Origin: Entonaema liquescens
Lineage: Eukaryota; Ascomycota; Sordariomycetes; Xylariales; Xylariaceae
DNA: 64,000 bases
Direction of reading: 5' to 3'
NCBI GenBank assembly: GCA_902805475.1
Contig: CADCSX010000014.1
Span: 372,001 to 436,000 of the forward strand
Shown here piece after piece: positions 35,897-48,430 of this stretch. Below the pieces are notes generated by a model. The model saw only the letters and a program-made list of their open reading frames with translations, searched no databases and was not told the DNA's origin. Position numbers and translations under genes: made by a program. Within the stretch, counting starts at the first letter, position 1; each line of letters opens with the position of its first letter.

Positions 35897-36470
35897 CTAG
35901 TATCGGTAACGCGTAGAATAGTCCTTCGGACTGACGACTAGACCCCGGCCTTTCTTGGCGCCCTTATAGACCGTTTCAATAATATCGATCAGCTCTTGCT
36001 TGTCTTCAAGGACAAAGTTGAGCTTATTGTTATTTCCCGTGCCGTAATCGCATAGCATGTGCTTGTTGCGGTAGAAAAACATGATAGTGCAAGGATCATA
36101 CAATTCTGTACAGGATTGCCCCGTTAGCAGCGGTTCTCTAGAGGTGGTTCAAAGCGAAAGGATAATGTACTTACCATACATTTGGTTGAAGTCGGGTACT
36201 TGGTCGATATCACAGACATAGATGACACAGAAGTTCTTCACCCTATCTGCGATACGGTATAGGACCTCATCTTGTCGCATGCATTCGGGATCGTGGTCGC
36301 GGCCAAAACGAATTGCTATAGTGATGATCAACATTAGCATATTTCTCTATCAAACAAGGTGTTTCGTAAAATGTATCGCTTCGCTTACCAACAACGCGTT
36401 CGGTTTCCGACAGGATGGCCTGGTCCACATGCCAGCCAGTGTTCAGATGGGGTAGAACAATTGAACCCAT
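35897..36470 (-). CDS. DIB1: U4/U6.U5 snRNP component DIB1 (TXNL4A/Dim1), 3 exons
   Basis: Exons 36470-36389, 36315-36175 and 36105-35897 give 143 aa, the exact family length. The thioredoxin-fold protein is extremely conserved: MGSIVLPHLNTGWHVDQAIL at the start, FGRDHDPECMRQDEVL, VIYVCDIDQVPDFN, and the C-terminal KGRGLVVSPKDYSTRYRY are all present. It is a tri-snRNP protein that keeps the spliceosome in the pre-B state. Both introns are GTAAG-type, and the junction codons restore VVAIRFGR and MYELYDPC. The substitution of Ala for the more usual Val near residue 28 and Cys near residue 56 are conservative. Confidence 0.96.
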
Positions 36471-36976
36471 AGTTGGACTAAAGCTGGATTTAGAAATGAA
36501 AGACTACCTAGGTAGGTAGTTTTGATGATAGTGAGCGTTTGGTGTTTTGGAGAGTAGTCGTAGTTAACGTTAACAGACGCGCACTGACCAGAAAGATTGA
36601 AGTTGATAAATGACATCAGGCTACGGCTGCGTGGGACATTCTAGCAGGCACGCTGGAAATCTTATGTAGTGGGGAATTTAGTCCGGGGATTTACGGCTAA
36701 ATACCCACCTAAATACCTAGGTGCTCACAGACGTACCTAACTTGCATTTCTTACATGTCCCTTGACCTAAGGAGGTGGTAATTTCACAATACACGTATTT
36801 ACTTTCATTCATTCAAATATGCATTTCACAACTCAGTAGTTAAGAACGAGGTATCGGGATCGTGCTGGGATAATAGCTTTCAATTCGCAAGTTGCAGAGT
36901 AAGGTTATCCCATAGACGGCTGTTCTCCAAGACAGGATACTATATAGCAAGGGAATTGCAGATCGGACTGTCTCAT
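36471..36976. other. Intergenic, DIB1 promoter and sedolisin 3' region
   Basis: About 500 bp. It carries a TACCTAGGTAGGTAG motif at 36505-36518 and another CCTAGGT near 36716. No gene is seen. Confidence 0.6.
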
Positions 36977-39075
36977 CTAATGGGACAATTTCCCTCCTGC
37001 TAATTTGACAAGCTCGGGGAAGATCGGTGTCCCAAGACCAGTAACAGGGTCCCATCCCTCAACTGCAGGGAAACCATCAACGCCGCACCCGACGGCACTG
37101 CCACCTACGATATCGGTAAGCCCTTTGTAGCCCTTCGAGTATAGCCACGGATTTAAGAATCCCAGTGGACGCTTGCCCGAAGAGATGAGCGCGTCATTTA
37201 CCAGCGAGATAATCCCACCCGTCAGAGGGCAGCTGGCGCTCGTACCACTGATAGTTCCCTCAGTGCCGTTCCAGAAATACGCAAAGTAAAGTCCCTGCGC
37301 GGAGATATCCGGGTAGCCACGGCCTTTCTTATTGTATAGACCATCGTATAGGCCATTCAAATTTTTAACGTATTTGCTGGCCTGCTTTGCCTGGTACGCT
37401 GGTGTTTTGAAGTAGTTGCTGAACCCACCACCGCTGGTGTAGTTACCATGCGCAACGCCGTCAGGGCCAACAAACGCGGGTCGATATGCTACAACTTCAG
37501 GCTCGAAGTTCTTCGTAGCACCAACTGCTGTTACATAGGGACAGCTGGGTGGGAATTCGGCAAGGAACTGAGTTGTGTTCTTGCCGTCGTTGCTCAAACA
37601 CTTGCCATACGATCCGACACCGCTATCACCGCTTGAAAATAATAGCGAGGTACCACGGGCGCCCACTTGAGCAAATTGCTGGCATACACGTCGGGCGTAT
37701 GACTCTGGCACAGTCTGCTCATCATCGGCATACGAAGTCGCTACAGCAAGTTAGTAACCCATATAAAAGCCTAGGTAGAGTAAAAGATAACATACTATAT
37801 ACGTATTAGCGTCTATTAACAACAAAGGGGTGTGGATAGGGGATAAGACTGAAAGAGAATCCAAACATACCTAATGACCTGGGGGAAGGACTTCTGGGAA
37901 AGCAGGTAGTTGACCCATACGAGGTAAGGCTCGTTCGTGTTGTCGGGGGTAGAAGGCGACGGGATGAAAGGCGGGCTGCCTCCGGTCGAGTAACTGACAA
38001 TCGGAGCTGTCATCAACTGATATTAGCCAAAACTTTCTTTCCAAAGATGCCCCTGGATACATACTCTTCCAGTTTATACCAGCGATGGCCTGGAAATCCA
38101 GGTTCGCCTCCTTAGAAGTACCCGACTCAATTTCCTCCGGTGTCAAAGCGTAGTCACCCGGGCCGTCTGCGATTGTGATTTGTGGGAAATCCTTTGCGCT
38201 CGAGACCCCCTCAGGCCGAAACTTGGCGAGAAATTGTTCCCCGTCCGATCGGATGGGGTGCTCACCAAGGAAGTTGTTGAAGCCGATCTTGTTCTTGCCG
38301 CAAGCGCGGGTTTTGTAGCCTTTAGTTGAGTAAAGAGTTTCGAAGCACTCAGGTGTTACGGAGCTGACATTGCAGACTGCGCTTATGTTCTCGTTGGTAG
38401 GCGCTACATATTGAGGGTCAAGGTACACCGGCGCTTCGATATGGTCAAACTTCTCGGCGTGAGCACGGAAGAATGAATTGGTCGGTTGGATCGTATCAAT
38501 CCGATCGTGTAGATGAAGCGGGAGAGACCATTTGGGAGCCCGAGCGATCAGGCCACCGTCCTTATGCTCATAAACATGGTACTCGGTGTCGAGGAGGCGT
38601 TCGACGGCCTCCACCGGTAAAGACACAGTGATCCAGTCCTTGGCTGAGCTATATCCCGAAGGAGTGACGCCATTGTCCGCCAGCCACTCATGAACGAGGT
38701 TCAGTGTCTCATCCGTCGGCTTGACAAGCTCCTCCACCTCGTCAGCAGAAAGATGCTGGCCGTAGCGAGGGTGATCCGGATCAGACACTAGACAATTACG
38801 ATTAGACTTGAGCTTTTCTTATTTTCTCTTTCATCTAATTTGGAACCACATTTCATACCTTCATAGAGGTGCCTCTCGAGTTCCGGGAAATTGCTCTGCT
38901 TGACGCCAATCTGAAGGTCAATTACGTGGTCACCAGGCGCGCGACGAACACGCTTCCAATCTCTTGGAACATGGTGCGTATCCTTGACGCGATACGGCGT
39001 GCGTGATCCTACAGGGCTCGCCAGGGAAACCTGGGCGGCGATGAGCGCCGAAAAAGCAAGACGGATGCCGACCAT
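36977..39075 (-). CDS. Secreted sedolisin (S53) tripeptidyl-peptidase; frame break at last junction
   Basis: Exons 39075-38859, 38787-38065, 38006-37871 and 37740-36977 account for about 612 aa. The ATG at 39075 opens a signal peptide (ALIAAQVSLASPV). A pro-kumamolisin prodomain fills residues about 40-185. In the catalytic domain, Glu299 and Asp303 (KEANLDFQ) and the Ser near 526 (SGTSASCP) form the triad. The oxyanion Asp is in SSGDSG, and calcium ligands are in LTDIVGG and GWDPVTGLG. The family releases tripeptides outside the cell at acidic pH. The last intron (37870-37741, 130 nt) is twice the usual length. With canonical sites it leaves the reading frame off by one base between QVI and TSYADDEQ, so either a microexon or unusual splice is used or the gene is broken. 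Confidence 0.85.
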
Positions 39076-40567
39076 TGTTGTGCACTTCAACCTATCAACC
39101 TATTAAGGGACGGGACGGGGACAAGTACAGCAAGCGAGAGTTAGGGCCGGAGCAGCTAAGACCGGATCCTGGAGAGAACAAAGCTCTCAGAGGTGCTCGC
39201 AGCACTTTATATTATTTACAATCGTAGCACGCTATCTCGTACGCACATAATGCAAGCTGATAGAGAGCAAGGATAGACAGCCAAATAAACCACGACCCTG
39301 GTTTAACCCGCATTCTAATATCCAATTAGAACCCCCGCTTACCACAAACCGGAAATTGCATTGATTGCGTTGTGAGATACTACCTAGGTGAGGTAGTATA
39401 GTTAGCGCCGCGGTCATTTCCAGCTTTATTCCTACAACGCGGTGTTCACCTCTTTTGCAGAGTCACGCCATACTTCACCTTGACGCATCCGGAAGGTCGG
39501 CTACTTATCTGTACCCAGGCCCGTGGGTCTAGATTGTGCCCCTGATTTAGTGAGATCCTGCCTACCAATACGAGGTAATCGAGTAGAGGCCTCGTGGAGT
39601 AAACAATATAGGTAACCCAACAGCCCAATACGCGTGAGGATCATAGATAGAGTATAGTTTTAGAGGGTAAATTAACAAATGCATTACCTACCCGCTCCAC
39701 TAAAGGTGCCGAACCTTTTCCCATTGGATAACATTTATGTTATAGAAAGGCTAAGCTCCCTTACATGACTGCTTATCAGATAGTTGATGAATCTAGAGTA
39801 TCCATTAATCTGTAAACATATTTCCTAATGTTTGTCATGTTGCGGTGTCACCATATTAAATCATGTGCTCGTAGAATATGACCTCCAAGCACGGAATAAA
39901 TCTTAATGGATATGCTCCCTAGACGTCAGAATTTAGAGAAGAAGAAGAAGTTAATAAGTAGCTTTGGAATAGAGATAGTCGAGAAAACATTTTCTCGTGT
40001 TGCCCGAAAACACGCAGCCAATAGTATCATAAACAACCCTGTTAGACAAAAATGAAGAAACCAAAGTTAAACTTTGGCGATTACGCACGAGACATTGCCA
40101 TACGAAGTCTAGAGTTCCCGCATACATGTTCTATACCAACCTAGATTATGCATGCTCGATAATATGAAGCGCATCCTGATAGCATAGTCACGTAAGCTAC
40201 TATACTCTTAGCGTAGCATAACATGCTACGAGTATCAATAAGAAGTCGAAGAGGGTATTAAAGCCTACTTGGGTACCTCGACCACTCTAGCATAAGGGGC
40301 TCTGGATTTGTGTTCTATAGTAAGAACTCCGCTTGCTACTCAAGAAAGCTAGAATCTGTGGTCTCCGGATGACGGATATTTTAAAAATTTACCATCAATG
40401 GGGAAATATATATATTGGACAAAGAAACATCAAGACCATTGGTAGCAGAAGATCATTGAATAGCAACGCGAGGGTTTGTAGTCTCATGAATTGCATTTAT
40501 AGCCCTTTTATTTCCGCAACTATCATGGCGAGAAGCTTTGAGTCGGTTCTAGAGTCTTAATTATAAT
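39076..40567. other. Intergenic, sedolisin promoter and GH30 3' region
   Basis: About 1.5 kb with no supported gene. It contains the TATA box at 39206 and a TACCTAGGTGAGGTA motif near 39381. Short frames at 39232-39628 and 40333-40560 show no features. Confidence 0.55.
39206..39211 (-). promoter_or_regulatory. TATA box of the sedolisin gene
   Basis: TATAAA on the minus strand, about 133 bp upstream of the ATG at 39075. Confidence 0.5.
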
Positions 40568-42174
40568 TCAGGACGCAGCTGTCAGCTTGACCGTGAGCAT
40601 TCCTCGCGAAGGGACAGAAACCGTGACCGCACCGTCGGCGAGCTTTGACTCAACGGAGGCTACAGATCTGGTGTTATCTGTTACGAAAGCCTCAGCAGCG
40701 GCTGGAGTAAAGTCTTTGAATGAGACCTTCACACTCTGCTGCGAACCGCCAGAGTTAAGGAAAACGACAACTACGGAACCATCCGTGTTCTTGAACGCCG
40801 TGATGCCAGTGCTGGAAACACTGCCGGACGTGCTGACGCGGTACGCGCCGGGGCGTACGAATCGCGACCACATTGCGAAGGCCCAGAGACGCCCGGAAGG
40901 AGTGAGCGTCTTGCCGTCACTTGCAACGAGGTATGAAGACGCTTGGAACTGGTTAACTTCCACACCTTGCCAGTAGATGTAAGCGGACAGGTTGGCATTC
41001 GCGAGACCATTGTGAATCTTTTGCGCCCAAGTAAAGCCTTCGCACTGGCCACCTCCGCCATACCATGTCGCGCACCAACGTGATTGGAGGTCAGCTGCCT
41101 CCGTTTGCCATGTCTTCAGCTTGGTAGAAATGACCGAGTTCGGATCTCCCGTGTACATATGGCTGGTGATGTACCCGAGATATTTCTCCATGCCTTGTGA
41201 GACGAGGCCTTGTGTAATACTGCGCTGGGAATTCCAGCCCACTGTAATATACTGTTAGCGAATATCTTCCGAGGCCGGAAAGAAAGATATTTCTATTGAT
41301 GCTAAGAAATAAAGAAAGCTAATTAGAGCTTTTACTTACTCGCATCACAGCAAGTTATGGAGACGTTGCTAAGTCCGTTGGCTTCGAGTGTATCGTGCAA
41401 TATAGGGATAAACGAAGCAGCTTCGTTGGCGCCAGATTGCATAGACGAATAACTCGTTCTATAGGAGTCAATAAACACTGCATTGATTCTCATTTGGCTC
41501 AAACTTACACATAGTCAGGCTCGTTCAAGAAACCAAGCTGGGTAATAGGAATACCGCGCTCGCTGTAGTACTTTACGTACTGGACCAGGAAATCAGCATA
41601 AGCTTGACGCCAGTCTCCAGACGAGCACGAGTGGCCCGGTGTACCACAGAGGTAGCCGCCATTGTTTTCATTATTATTAGTCTAAGGTGAAGTTTAGCTC
41701 AACCAAGTTTTCAATCGTAGGTTTTACCCAGAGCCAATAAAGCAGAATTACCTTCATGAACCCTGGCGCACTCCATGCATCTGCGTAGATAGTCTTGACT
41801 CCATATTTCATAGCCTGCTGGCTGAACCAAACCTGGCCTCTGTCGTCCTCGTCAAAGCTGTAATTTGCAGCTGAGCTTGGACCGCCTGGACTCTTGGGGA
41901 GGATACTGTCGCTGTTTGTCGTGCCCGAGCCAATACGATTGCGAATAATCGTAAGACCAGCGCCAGTAGTTGTGTTGAACAAGTAATCAAGTCCTTGCTT
42001 CTGGGGATCACCGGAAAGCATATCCCTAAACTCGGCTGCACGACCGAATGCTTGAGAAACACCAAACCCATCTATTTGTTGCAGCGTAGAGGCAACGTTA
42101 ACAGTCAAAGCCGATTGAGCATAAGTTTGCCCTATACTAGCAGCAACCACTGCCAGAGTAGCAAGAGAAGCCAT
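40568..42174 (-). CDS. Secreted glycoside hydrolase family 30 (probably GH30_7 xylanase-type), 4 exons
   Basis: Exons 42174-41752, 41681-41509, 41458-41340 and 41241-40568 join in frame to 462 aa. The signal peptide is residues 1-19 (MASLATLAVVAASIGQTYA). The (beta/alpha)8 domain starts at QQIDGFGVSQAFGRA. The acid/base Glu is in FLNEPDY (near residue 195) and the nucleophile Glu in WQTEAADL (near 286), with CCDAMGWN before the latter. The final 100 residues form the beta-sandwich usual in GH30. DDRGQVWFSQQAMKYGVKTIYADAWSAPGFM resembles fungal GH30_7 enzymes that cut glucuronoxylan or xylan; beta-1,6-galactanase or glucanase activity cannot be excluded. It is secreted and lies beside two secreted proteases. 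Confidence 0.88.
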
Positions 42175-43251
42175 CTTAGGTATTTAATAGTCTTGTTGTA
42201 AAACAACTCGAGTACTATAAAAAGCTTGCCAATTTAGACACAGTGAAGAAAACAACTGATAGAGATTTCCGAATAGGGGGTATTATGGCACTTTATATAA
42301 CCGAAGCAGTTTTGAATAGGTAATTATATTAGGTTCCATCGAGCGCTCAATTTTGCAGAAGCCAAACAATACCCATAGATATTCAGCAAGTTTCCAGGGT
42401 AGCTTAATCAACAGCACGCTGCTCATTCGATCGCATCAGCGGGGGCGGAGCTGTGCCACGAGCACCGCTAATCTTCCCGTTAGAAATGGGTGGTATGAGT
42501 AGGTCAGTATTGGAAAGGTACCATGCCAAGATTGCCATTAATAGTTTATAACAGTCTTGGCACCTTCTAGCCCTCTGGCTAGCTAGAAAGAAACTGCGGA
42601 GATATATCCGTAAACGTAGCGAGAGTGTTTGATAGTTGCAGTGGAATTTAACCGGGAAAAGTTCTTCGTAGCAATAAGTATAACAACTAAGGCTTAGGGT
42701 ACGGTCATGTGAGTAACATGTCCATATAACCTTTGAAAGGTATTCTCCCAGCTCTAAAAATATCATTGGTGGAATTTTACTTATTAGCTCTATCGACTTA
42801 TATAAGTTGAACTAGATGAGGTAGTATCACATACTTTATATGTCCAGGCAGTTTCCACAGCTATCCAGAGGTTACATTCCTGAATATGAGCCTCAAAATT
42901 TTAATTGGTAATAGATGTTCTTTGTCTAATAGGAACTATAAAAAACCAGCATGAAATTTTTCTAAAGTCGTCTTGAATTTTGTACCTCCTACCTATTTTA
43001 GTAGGCCTTATTTGTCATTCTACTATCACTTAGTTATCCAGAGTCGGGCACAATATATGTAGGTCTGGTTAATATCGTCAATTAACTGGGCAACCCCCCA
43101 GTCCTGAATCCCGTGACAGTCCGAACTATATACATAACTTATAATAAGGCATTCATCGTACATATCCCACATCCTAGATGGCTAAATGATATACAAAGTT
43201 CCCACTAGGTGAAGCTAAGCTACAATTGATCCCATGCTCAGTTTCTGCCAT
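42175..43251. other. Intergenic, GH30 promoter and subtilisin 3' region
   Basis: About 1.1 kb. A minus-strand frame of 120 codons at 42404-42766 shows no family features or codon signature. Nothing else is supported. Confidence 0.55.
42292..42299 (-). promoter_or_regulatory. TATA box of the GH30 gene
   Basis: TATATAAA on the minus strand, about 118 bp upstream of the ATG at 42174. Confidence 0.5.
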
Positions 43252-44636
43252 TTAAGACTCGCCGTTGTTAGCAAGGAGGTTGGCAGTGTCGCTGGGAACA
43301 CCAGAGATGGCGTCGGAGAGAGCGCTCTTGGCGATGTAGTCGCAAAGAGAGCCGGCGGAAGCGGCGTCGAGTCCCAAGTAGTAAGCACCGAGGCCAGCAA
43401 TGTGGGGAGAGGCCATCGAGGTTCCGGAGATGACGTTCTGGGATATCGTTAGTACAAGGGAAAATGTCAAAGCTTCAGTCAGGGGTTAGCTTACGGTAGC
43501 TCCACCGATCCAGGTGGACTCGATGTCAGTGCCGGGGGCAAGGATGTCAACGAGGCTACCGAAGTTGGAGTACTCGGCAAGCTCGTCATCCTTGGTGGTA
43601 GCACCGACGGTGCAAGCGGACTGCTCAGAGGCAGGGGAGGAAGAAGAAGCGTCGGTAGCCTCGTTACCGGCGGCAACAGCAAGGAAAAGACCAGCGTCGA
43701 CGATGCTGGCGGCCGCCTGGTTCACGGCCGTGGAGGAGGAACCTCCGAGGGACATGTTGACGACCACACCCTTGGGGCAGCTCTGGCCAGCGGCGTCCTT
43801 GGCAACGAAGTCCATACCGGCGATAACACCGGAGCTGCAATGTCTAATTAGCTAACTGCTTATGCTTAATCGGTTTGAGGTTGTCACATACTTGGTGCCC
43901 GAACCGCTAGCGTCGAGGACCTTGACGGCGAAGAGCGAAGTCTTCTTGGCAACTCCGTAAGTCTTGGAGCCGATGGTACCGGCGACGTGAGTGCCGTGGC
44001 CGTTGCCGTCGGTGTCGTCGTCGTCAGCGAAGTTGTTGAGGAACTGGGCACGGCCCTCGAATTCCTATATAGAGTTAGGCTATAATTGGCGATCAACAGG
44101 GAATCGCTCATCACATACCTCGTGGTCGACCTCGATACCGGTGTCGATGACGTAGGCGCAGGTGCCCTCGCCGGCGCTGTCGTCGTAGGTGTAAGTGGTG
44201 CTGCCAGCCTCGGCGTTTGAGAGACGAGCTAGACCCCAGTCGGCGTTCTCCTGGGTAGCCTTGATAGTGACAACGGCATCCTGCTCGATGTAGTCGACCT
44301 GACGGAAAGTGTTAGTCTTTGTTGAGTTCAAGGCTTTATCTGTGTTATCTCCATCCTTACATCGGCGTTGTTCTTGAGAGCCTCAAGCTCCTCCTCCGAT
44401 AAGCTGGAAGCGAAACCCTTGAACTTGTTGCTGTTGTAGACGAAGTCGGCGTCGCTGGCGACGGACTGGATAGAGGTCTGGATAGACTCAGGCTTCGCGT
44501 CAGCCTTCATCTTAACGATGTACTTGCCATCGACAAGCTGGGCGCCTCGAGGCTTGATGACCGGCGCGGGTGAAGCTCGCTTCGAAGGCGCGGCAAGTGC
44601 CAGAGGCAACAAAGCTAGAGCGGTGGTGGTACGCAT
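43252..44636 (-). CDS. Secreted subtilisin-like serine protease (S8, proteinase K type), 5 exons
   Basis: Exons 44636-44361, 44298-44119, 44064-43892, 43834-43495 and 43437-43252 give 384 aa. A signal peptide (residues 1-15) and an inhibitor-I9 propeptide (GKYIVKMK... to VDYIEQDAVV) precede the mature protease. The catalytic triad is intact: Asp144 (YVIDTGI), His175 (GHGTHVAGT) and Ser330 (SGTSMASPH). The oxyanion Asn is in AAGNEA. Two cysteine pairs of the proteinase K type are present. Codon use is strongly biased to C/G-ending codons compared with neighbours, suggesting high expression. Fungal enzymes of this class degrade extracellular protein and often insect or plant surface protein. 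Confidence 0.94.
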
Positions 44637-47600
44637 ATTGAAGGATGGTTAGAGATGATGAGTCTGAAGTTGATCTTGCGGCGTTGTCCGAAGGGAGTTG
44701 TGCTTGACGATGAAGCTCTGAGTGTGGGATGATGAGAGTAAAGACAGCCCATTGATGGGAGAAGCATTGTCCTTTTTATAATACTCGTCGCACCTCTTTG
44801 GCAAGAGTCGTGGTGTGTTGAATATTGAATACAATGCCATGATAGCCTTCATGATAGCTGATCTTTACCAAGGAGAGTGATTAGAAGTCGGACAAACTTG
44901 CTAGTGACCAGTTACATGTGAACTCCTCATGTGAGGTTGAGAGAGAATCATGGATAAGGTAAGGGTCCCAAGCAGCTCCCCTGCCCAGACCGGCCAATCC
45001 GACATGCATGGCGGGTGCCGATCATAGCAGCACCTCCTAGAAAGGGCTTGGTTGGGCTGAAGTGCCCTTATTCGTCGGAGAGTTTTCGTCCCTTCATTAA
45101 GACTGTAAACCAGTTACAAACGAGCAGTGTTACTCCAAGCTCCGAACGTCGTTCAGTCACGGTAGTTTAGATCCAGGGATTCGGATTACACTGACGAGGT
45201 GCCGCGAAATTAGCTATAGTATCTAGAGCAGCCAATGGCAGCGAAATGGTGAAGTAGGCCAAGCTTCTTGCCAGACAGCTAGTATGGTTAGGACATCTAA
45301 CTACGCGCGCATACGTACAAGTCGCCTATCGCCAAGAAGCGCTGAGCCTCGAGTAAAGCACCTCGGATTGAGCTTGACCCAGGAGTAGAGAAAGCTTGCT
45401 CAGGAAACGTTATAACGGCCTTCCTCATCAGGAACTCCATCCCGCCTCGTTGGCCCCTGCATAGTAGACCTGTGGGGGGAGGGGGCGCTTGTCAGCATCG
45501 CTATCCAACCAAGCTTTGACGATAGGGGTAAGTGACTGATCGATTATCTCCGAGATGCAAGACAGCTTAGCTATATTACAGAGTATTAATAGTTTTAGCT
45601 ATATTCCAAAAGGGCATGCTGGATTCGTTCGAATTAGCTCTAAACGTCCGGTGTAACGGGCAAAGCAATATAGACACATTCAAAGACTACCTAACCCTAA
45701 TCAATATATCTTCGGCCCCCAAAGCCGACGCCTGGATAGCAATAATCAATACTCTGAGCTGGCATGATAACGGCATGATATGAGATATGTGATATGCCTA
45801 ACAACTCTATATTCACCACACCCACAACAGCTGCTTTCGTGGTAGTGGGTTGGAGTACATATCAATGCCGTCAGACGGGAATAGGCCCCAGATTGCGACA
45901 CCGGTTTCCCCACATGATTTGAGCAGAAAACGGAATGTGACTGTTCCATCATTTCGCCCGAGAAACCCCGGGTGCATCTACCGCAAGCTATTCGTATCGG
46001 TGTTTCTTGCGGCGTATTGTCAGATGTCTAAGTATCTGTAACCATGCAGCCCGGGGAACGCCTCGTATTGTAGTCGAGCTAGTCGGGTTCAAATTTCGAA
46101 GACCTTTTTCCTCACGCGAGAAGCTCAGTTTATCGTTGGTCCCCCACATCTTCAGCTTCTACAGGCTACGGTACAACCCCCAACTACCCCTGCCCTAACC
46201 GCCATACCACCATCACGACAGGCACGCTTAACATGCCCCCTGGCTATGATCTGCGAGTAACCCCAGTCTTTCAGATGCCAGCTGCCGGCGGCGGTCAGCA
46301 CACCCACTATATAAATTCTTGGCATTTCCACTGCGCGACCTGTTACCCACGACCGCCCGCGGCTCCCACGACTAGCTCCTCCTACACATACTGCTATTTA
46401 ATATATTATCTACTGATGTTATGTATAGAGAGATGGGCTGTGTGATTGTCGATCAACTTCCCGCCTAGGCAGCCAGCGCTAGATAACCAAGACTCTGTGC
46501 TGGGCCTCAAGTCGAACTGACTAGACGGGCTTAACATTGTTTTTCCTTGCCCCGGCTGACTTGCAAATCCCAACTCTATGCGGAAAGTACGCAGGAGGAG
46601 TCGGAGAAGTTCACTTACTTACAACGGCAGGCCGAATCTCTAAACGCACGGCATTATTCCGGGGCCTATCTACGGCAGCTCGTATCTTGCTCTTGTTTCC
46701 GTTTAACTAACGAGAGAAACTACGTTGTAGAATCGAGGTAGTCTTGACGAATTGATACACCGAACGCCTCACGAATACATATCAAAGAACTTACAAATAC
46801 CACTTGATGAATTACAAATCAGCGACGGAATCGGACGACTCGCCATCTGCTAATTTGGAAGAAACAGGAAGGGGAACGCTTTCACCAGGTGGCCACGAGT
46901 TGGACGGTATTAATTATTATTATGGTATATCCGATGCGCCCGCGACCGGTCGCGAGTCTCGTAATTCGCGACGGCAGGACACATTATCAACATTGAAACT
47001 TGATTTACGATTACTACCTCGGAAGGAATAACAAAAATCCTACGACATGTATTTCAGGTCAATAGGTACCTAAGTAAAACGAGGCTTACCTACCTACTTA
47101 CCTAGGTGTATACTTAGGTACTACATGTAGGTATGAATTCCCTTCCTCTGCTGTGAAACGTCACAACTGCTCCAAGTTTAGATTCGAGCCTCCTCTCGCG
47201 CCTTCCGAGTTAACCGGATACTGGTTTCTTTTTGTAATGATCACGTCAAGTCACATTACAAGAAGCCGCTGCGGCTTATATTATATCAAATTGAATCATA
47301 CATTTAATATTTATTGGCAACCTTTCAATTGACGTTTCGCATTTGATTAATGTCATGGGGTTAAGGTATAATTCCGGCCATACGTCACCCCGTACAATTT
47401 ACCCTTCCTTGGGAAGACACAGTTTGAACGCACCACGACAACGCCATCATAGGAGGAGGGGATATATTCGGATCGAAATGAAGTTCCTGGTAATGCGCCT
47501 CGCCGTATCTCGGATACATATTTCAGCGGTAAACTCCGTCGGACGGGTTCCATCGATGGATTGACAGATCGCAACCAAACACTACGACGCTCATATCTCC

Positions 47601-48430
47601 CCAAGCACTCGTCTTCTGCTATTTACTTGTAATCGACTTATTCCAGCAGAAGATTCCCTCGGAAATACCCTGCAAGGCCGCGGCGTATATCAAAGAAACC
47701 TGAATTTCACTTGATTAGTGAGTATCTCGGCGAGGGCGATGCGACTTTAGCAAATTATGCCGTTGAAATTCTCTAAATCCATCCGCCACATCTCTCGTCC
47801 TTGCGGGAACTCATCTCAGAGCTATAGGGAAGTGCACAGTTTCTAATGACTTTCCTACTGTCGTGTTAAATGCCAGTTATTTAGAGACTCTCGACGTTGA
47901 TCGTGTATCAAACCGCCTTACTATCTCATAAGTCGGTTAAGTTGTTATGCTGAACGATACTCCGTGCATGATTTTTTGATGCATTAAATCATCTGAGAGT
48001 ATTCTTGGAGTTTGTGAATATGTCTGAGTGGCGTAAAATGAACCCTGAGAACCAAATCATTGGGATACCAGTCAGGATAGACCCTCAACATGGAAATGTC
48101 CCACCTAGATGACTAACCCTAGCTTGCGTATCTACACTCACTTAAACCTCGAGAAGAGCGTCGGAAGACAACCTCGTATTTGGAGGTAGCAGCGCCATCC
48201 CGAGACAAATTTCTAGAAACAAGTGGGACTTGAGCAGCTAGGTTTGCGCTGCAACTCGAGTATTTCATAACAGTAAGCATGTCCATTAGCTTATAGAGAA
48301 GTTAACATCGCATTGAGACTACCAAAGATAAGCTAATCCAATTCGGCAAAAATAGATACATACATCTTCGCGCCACGTATATACGCAATCAAGTGGCTAC
48401 TAATCTAACAACCGCCAAAGTATACAGCAC
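44637..48430. other. Gene-poor region, 3.8 kb
   Basis: Normal-GC sequence without a supported gene. Short frames at 45746-46445, 46547-47031 and 47343-47604 are 60-85 codons, overlap on opposite strands and show no domains. A cluster of CCTAGGTA/TACCTAAG motifs lies at 47065-47135. The left end is the subtilisin promoter. A small multi-exon gene cannot be excluded. Confidence 0.45.
44773..44780 (-). promoter_or_regulatory. TATA box of the subtilisin gene
   Basis: TATAAAAA on the minus strand, about 140 bp upstream of the ATG at 44636. Confidence 0.5.

Noticed and set aside
42404..42766. 120-codon minus-strand frame between GH30 and subtilisin
   Set aside because: No domain, signal peptide or codon bias like the neighbours; probably chance.
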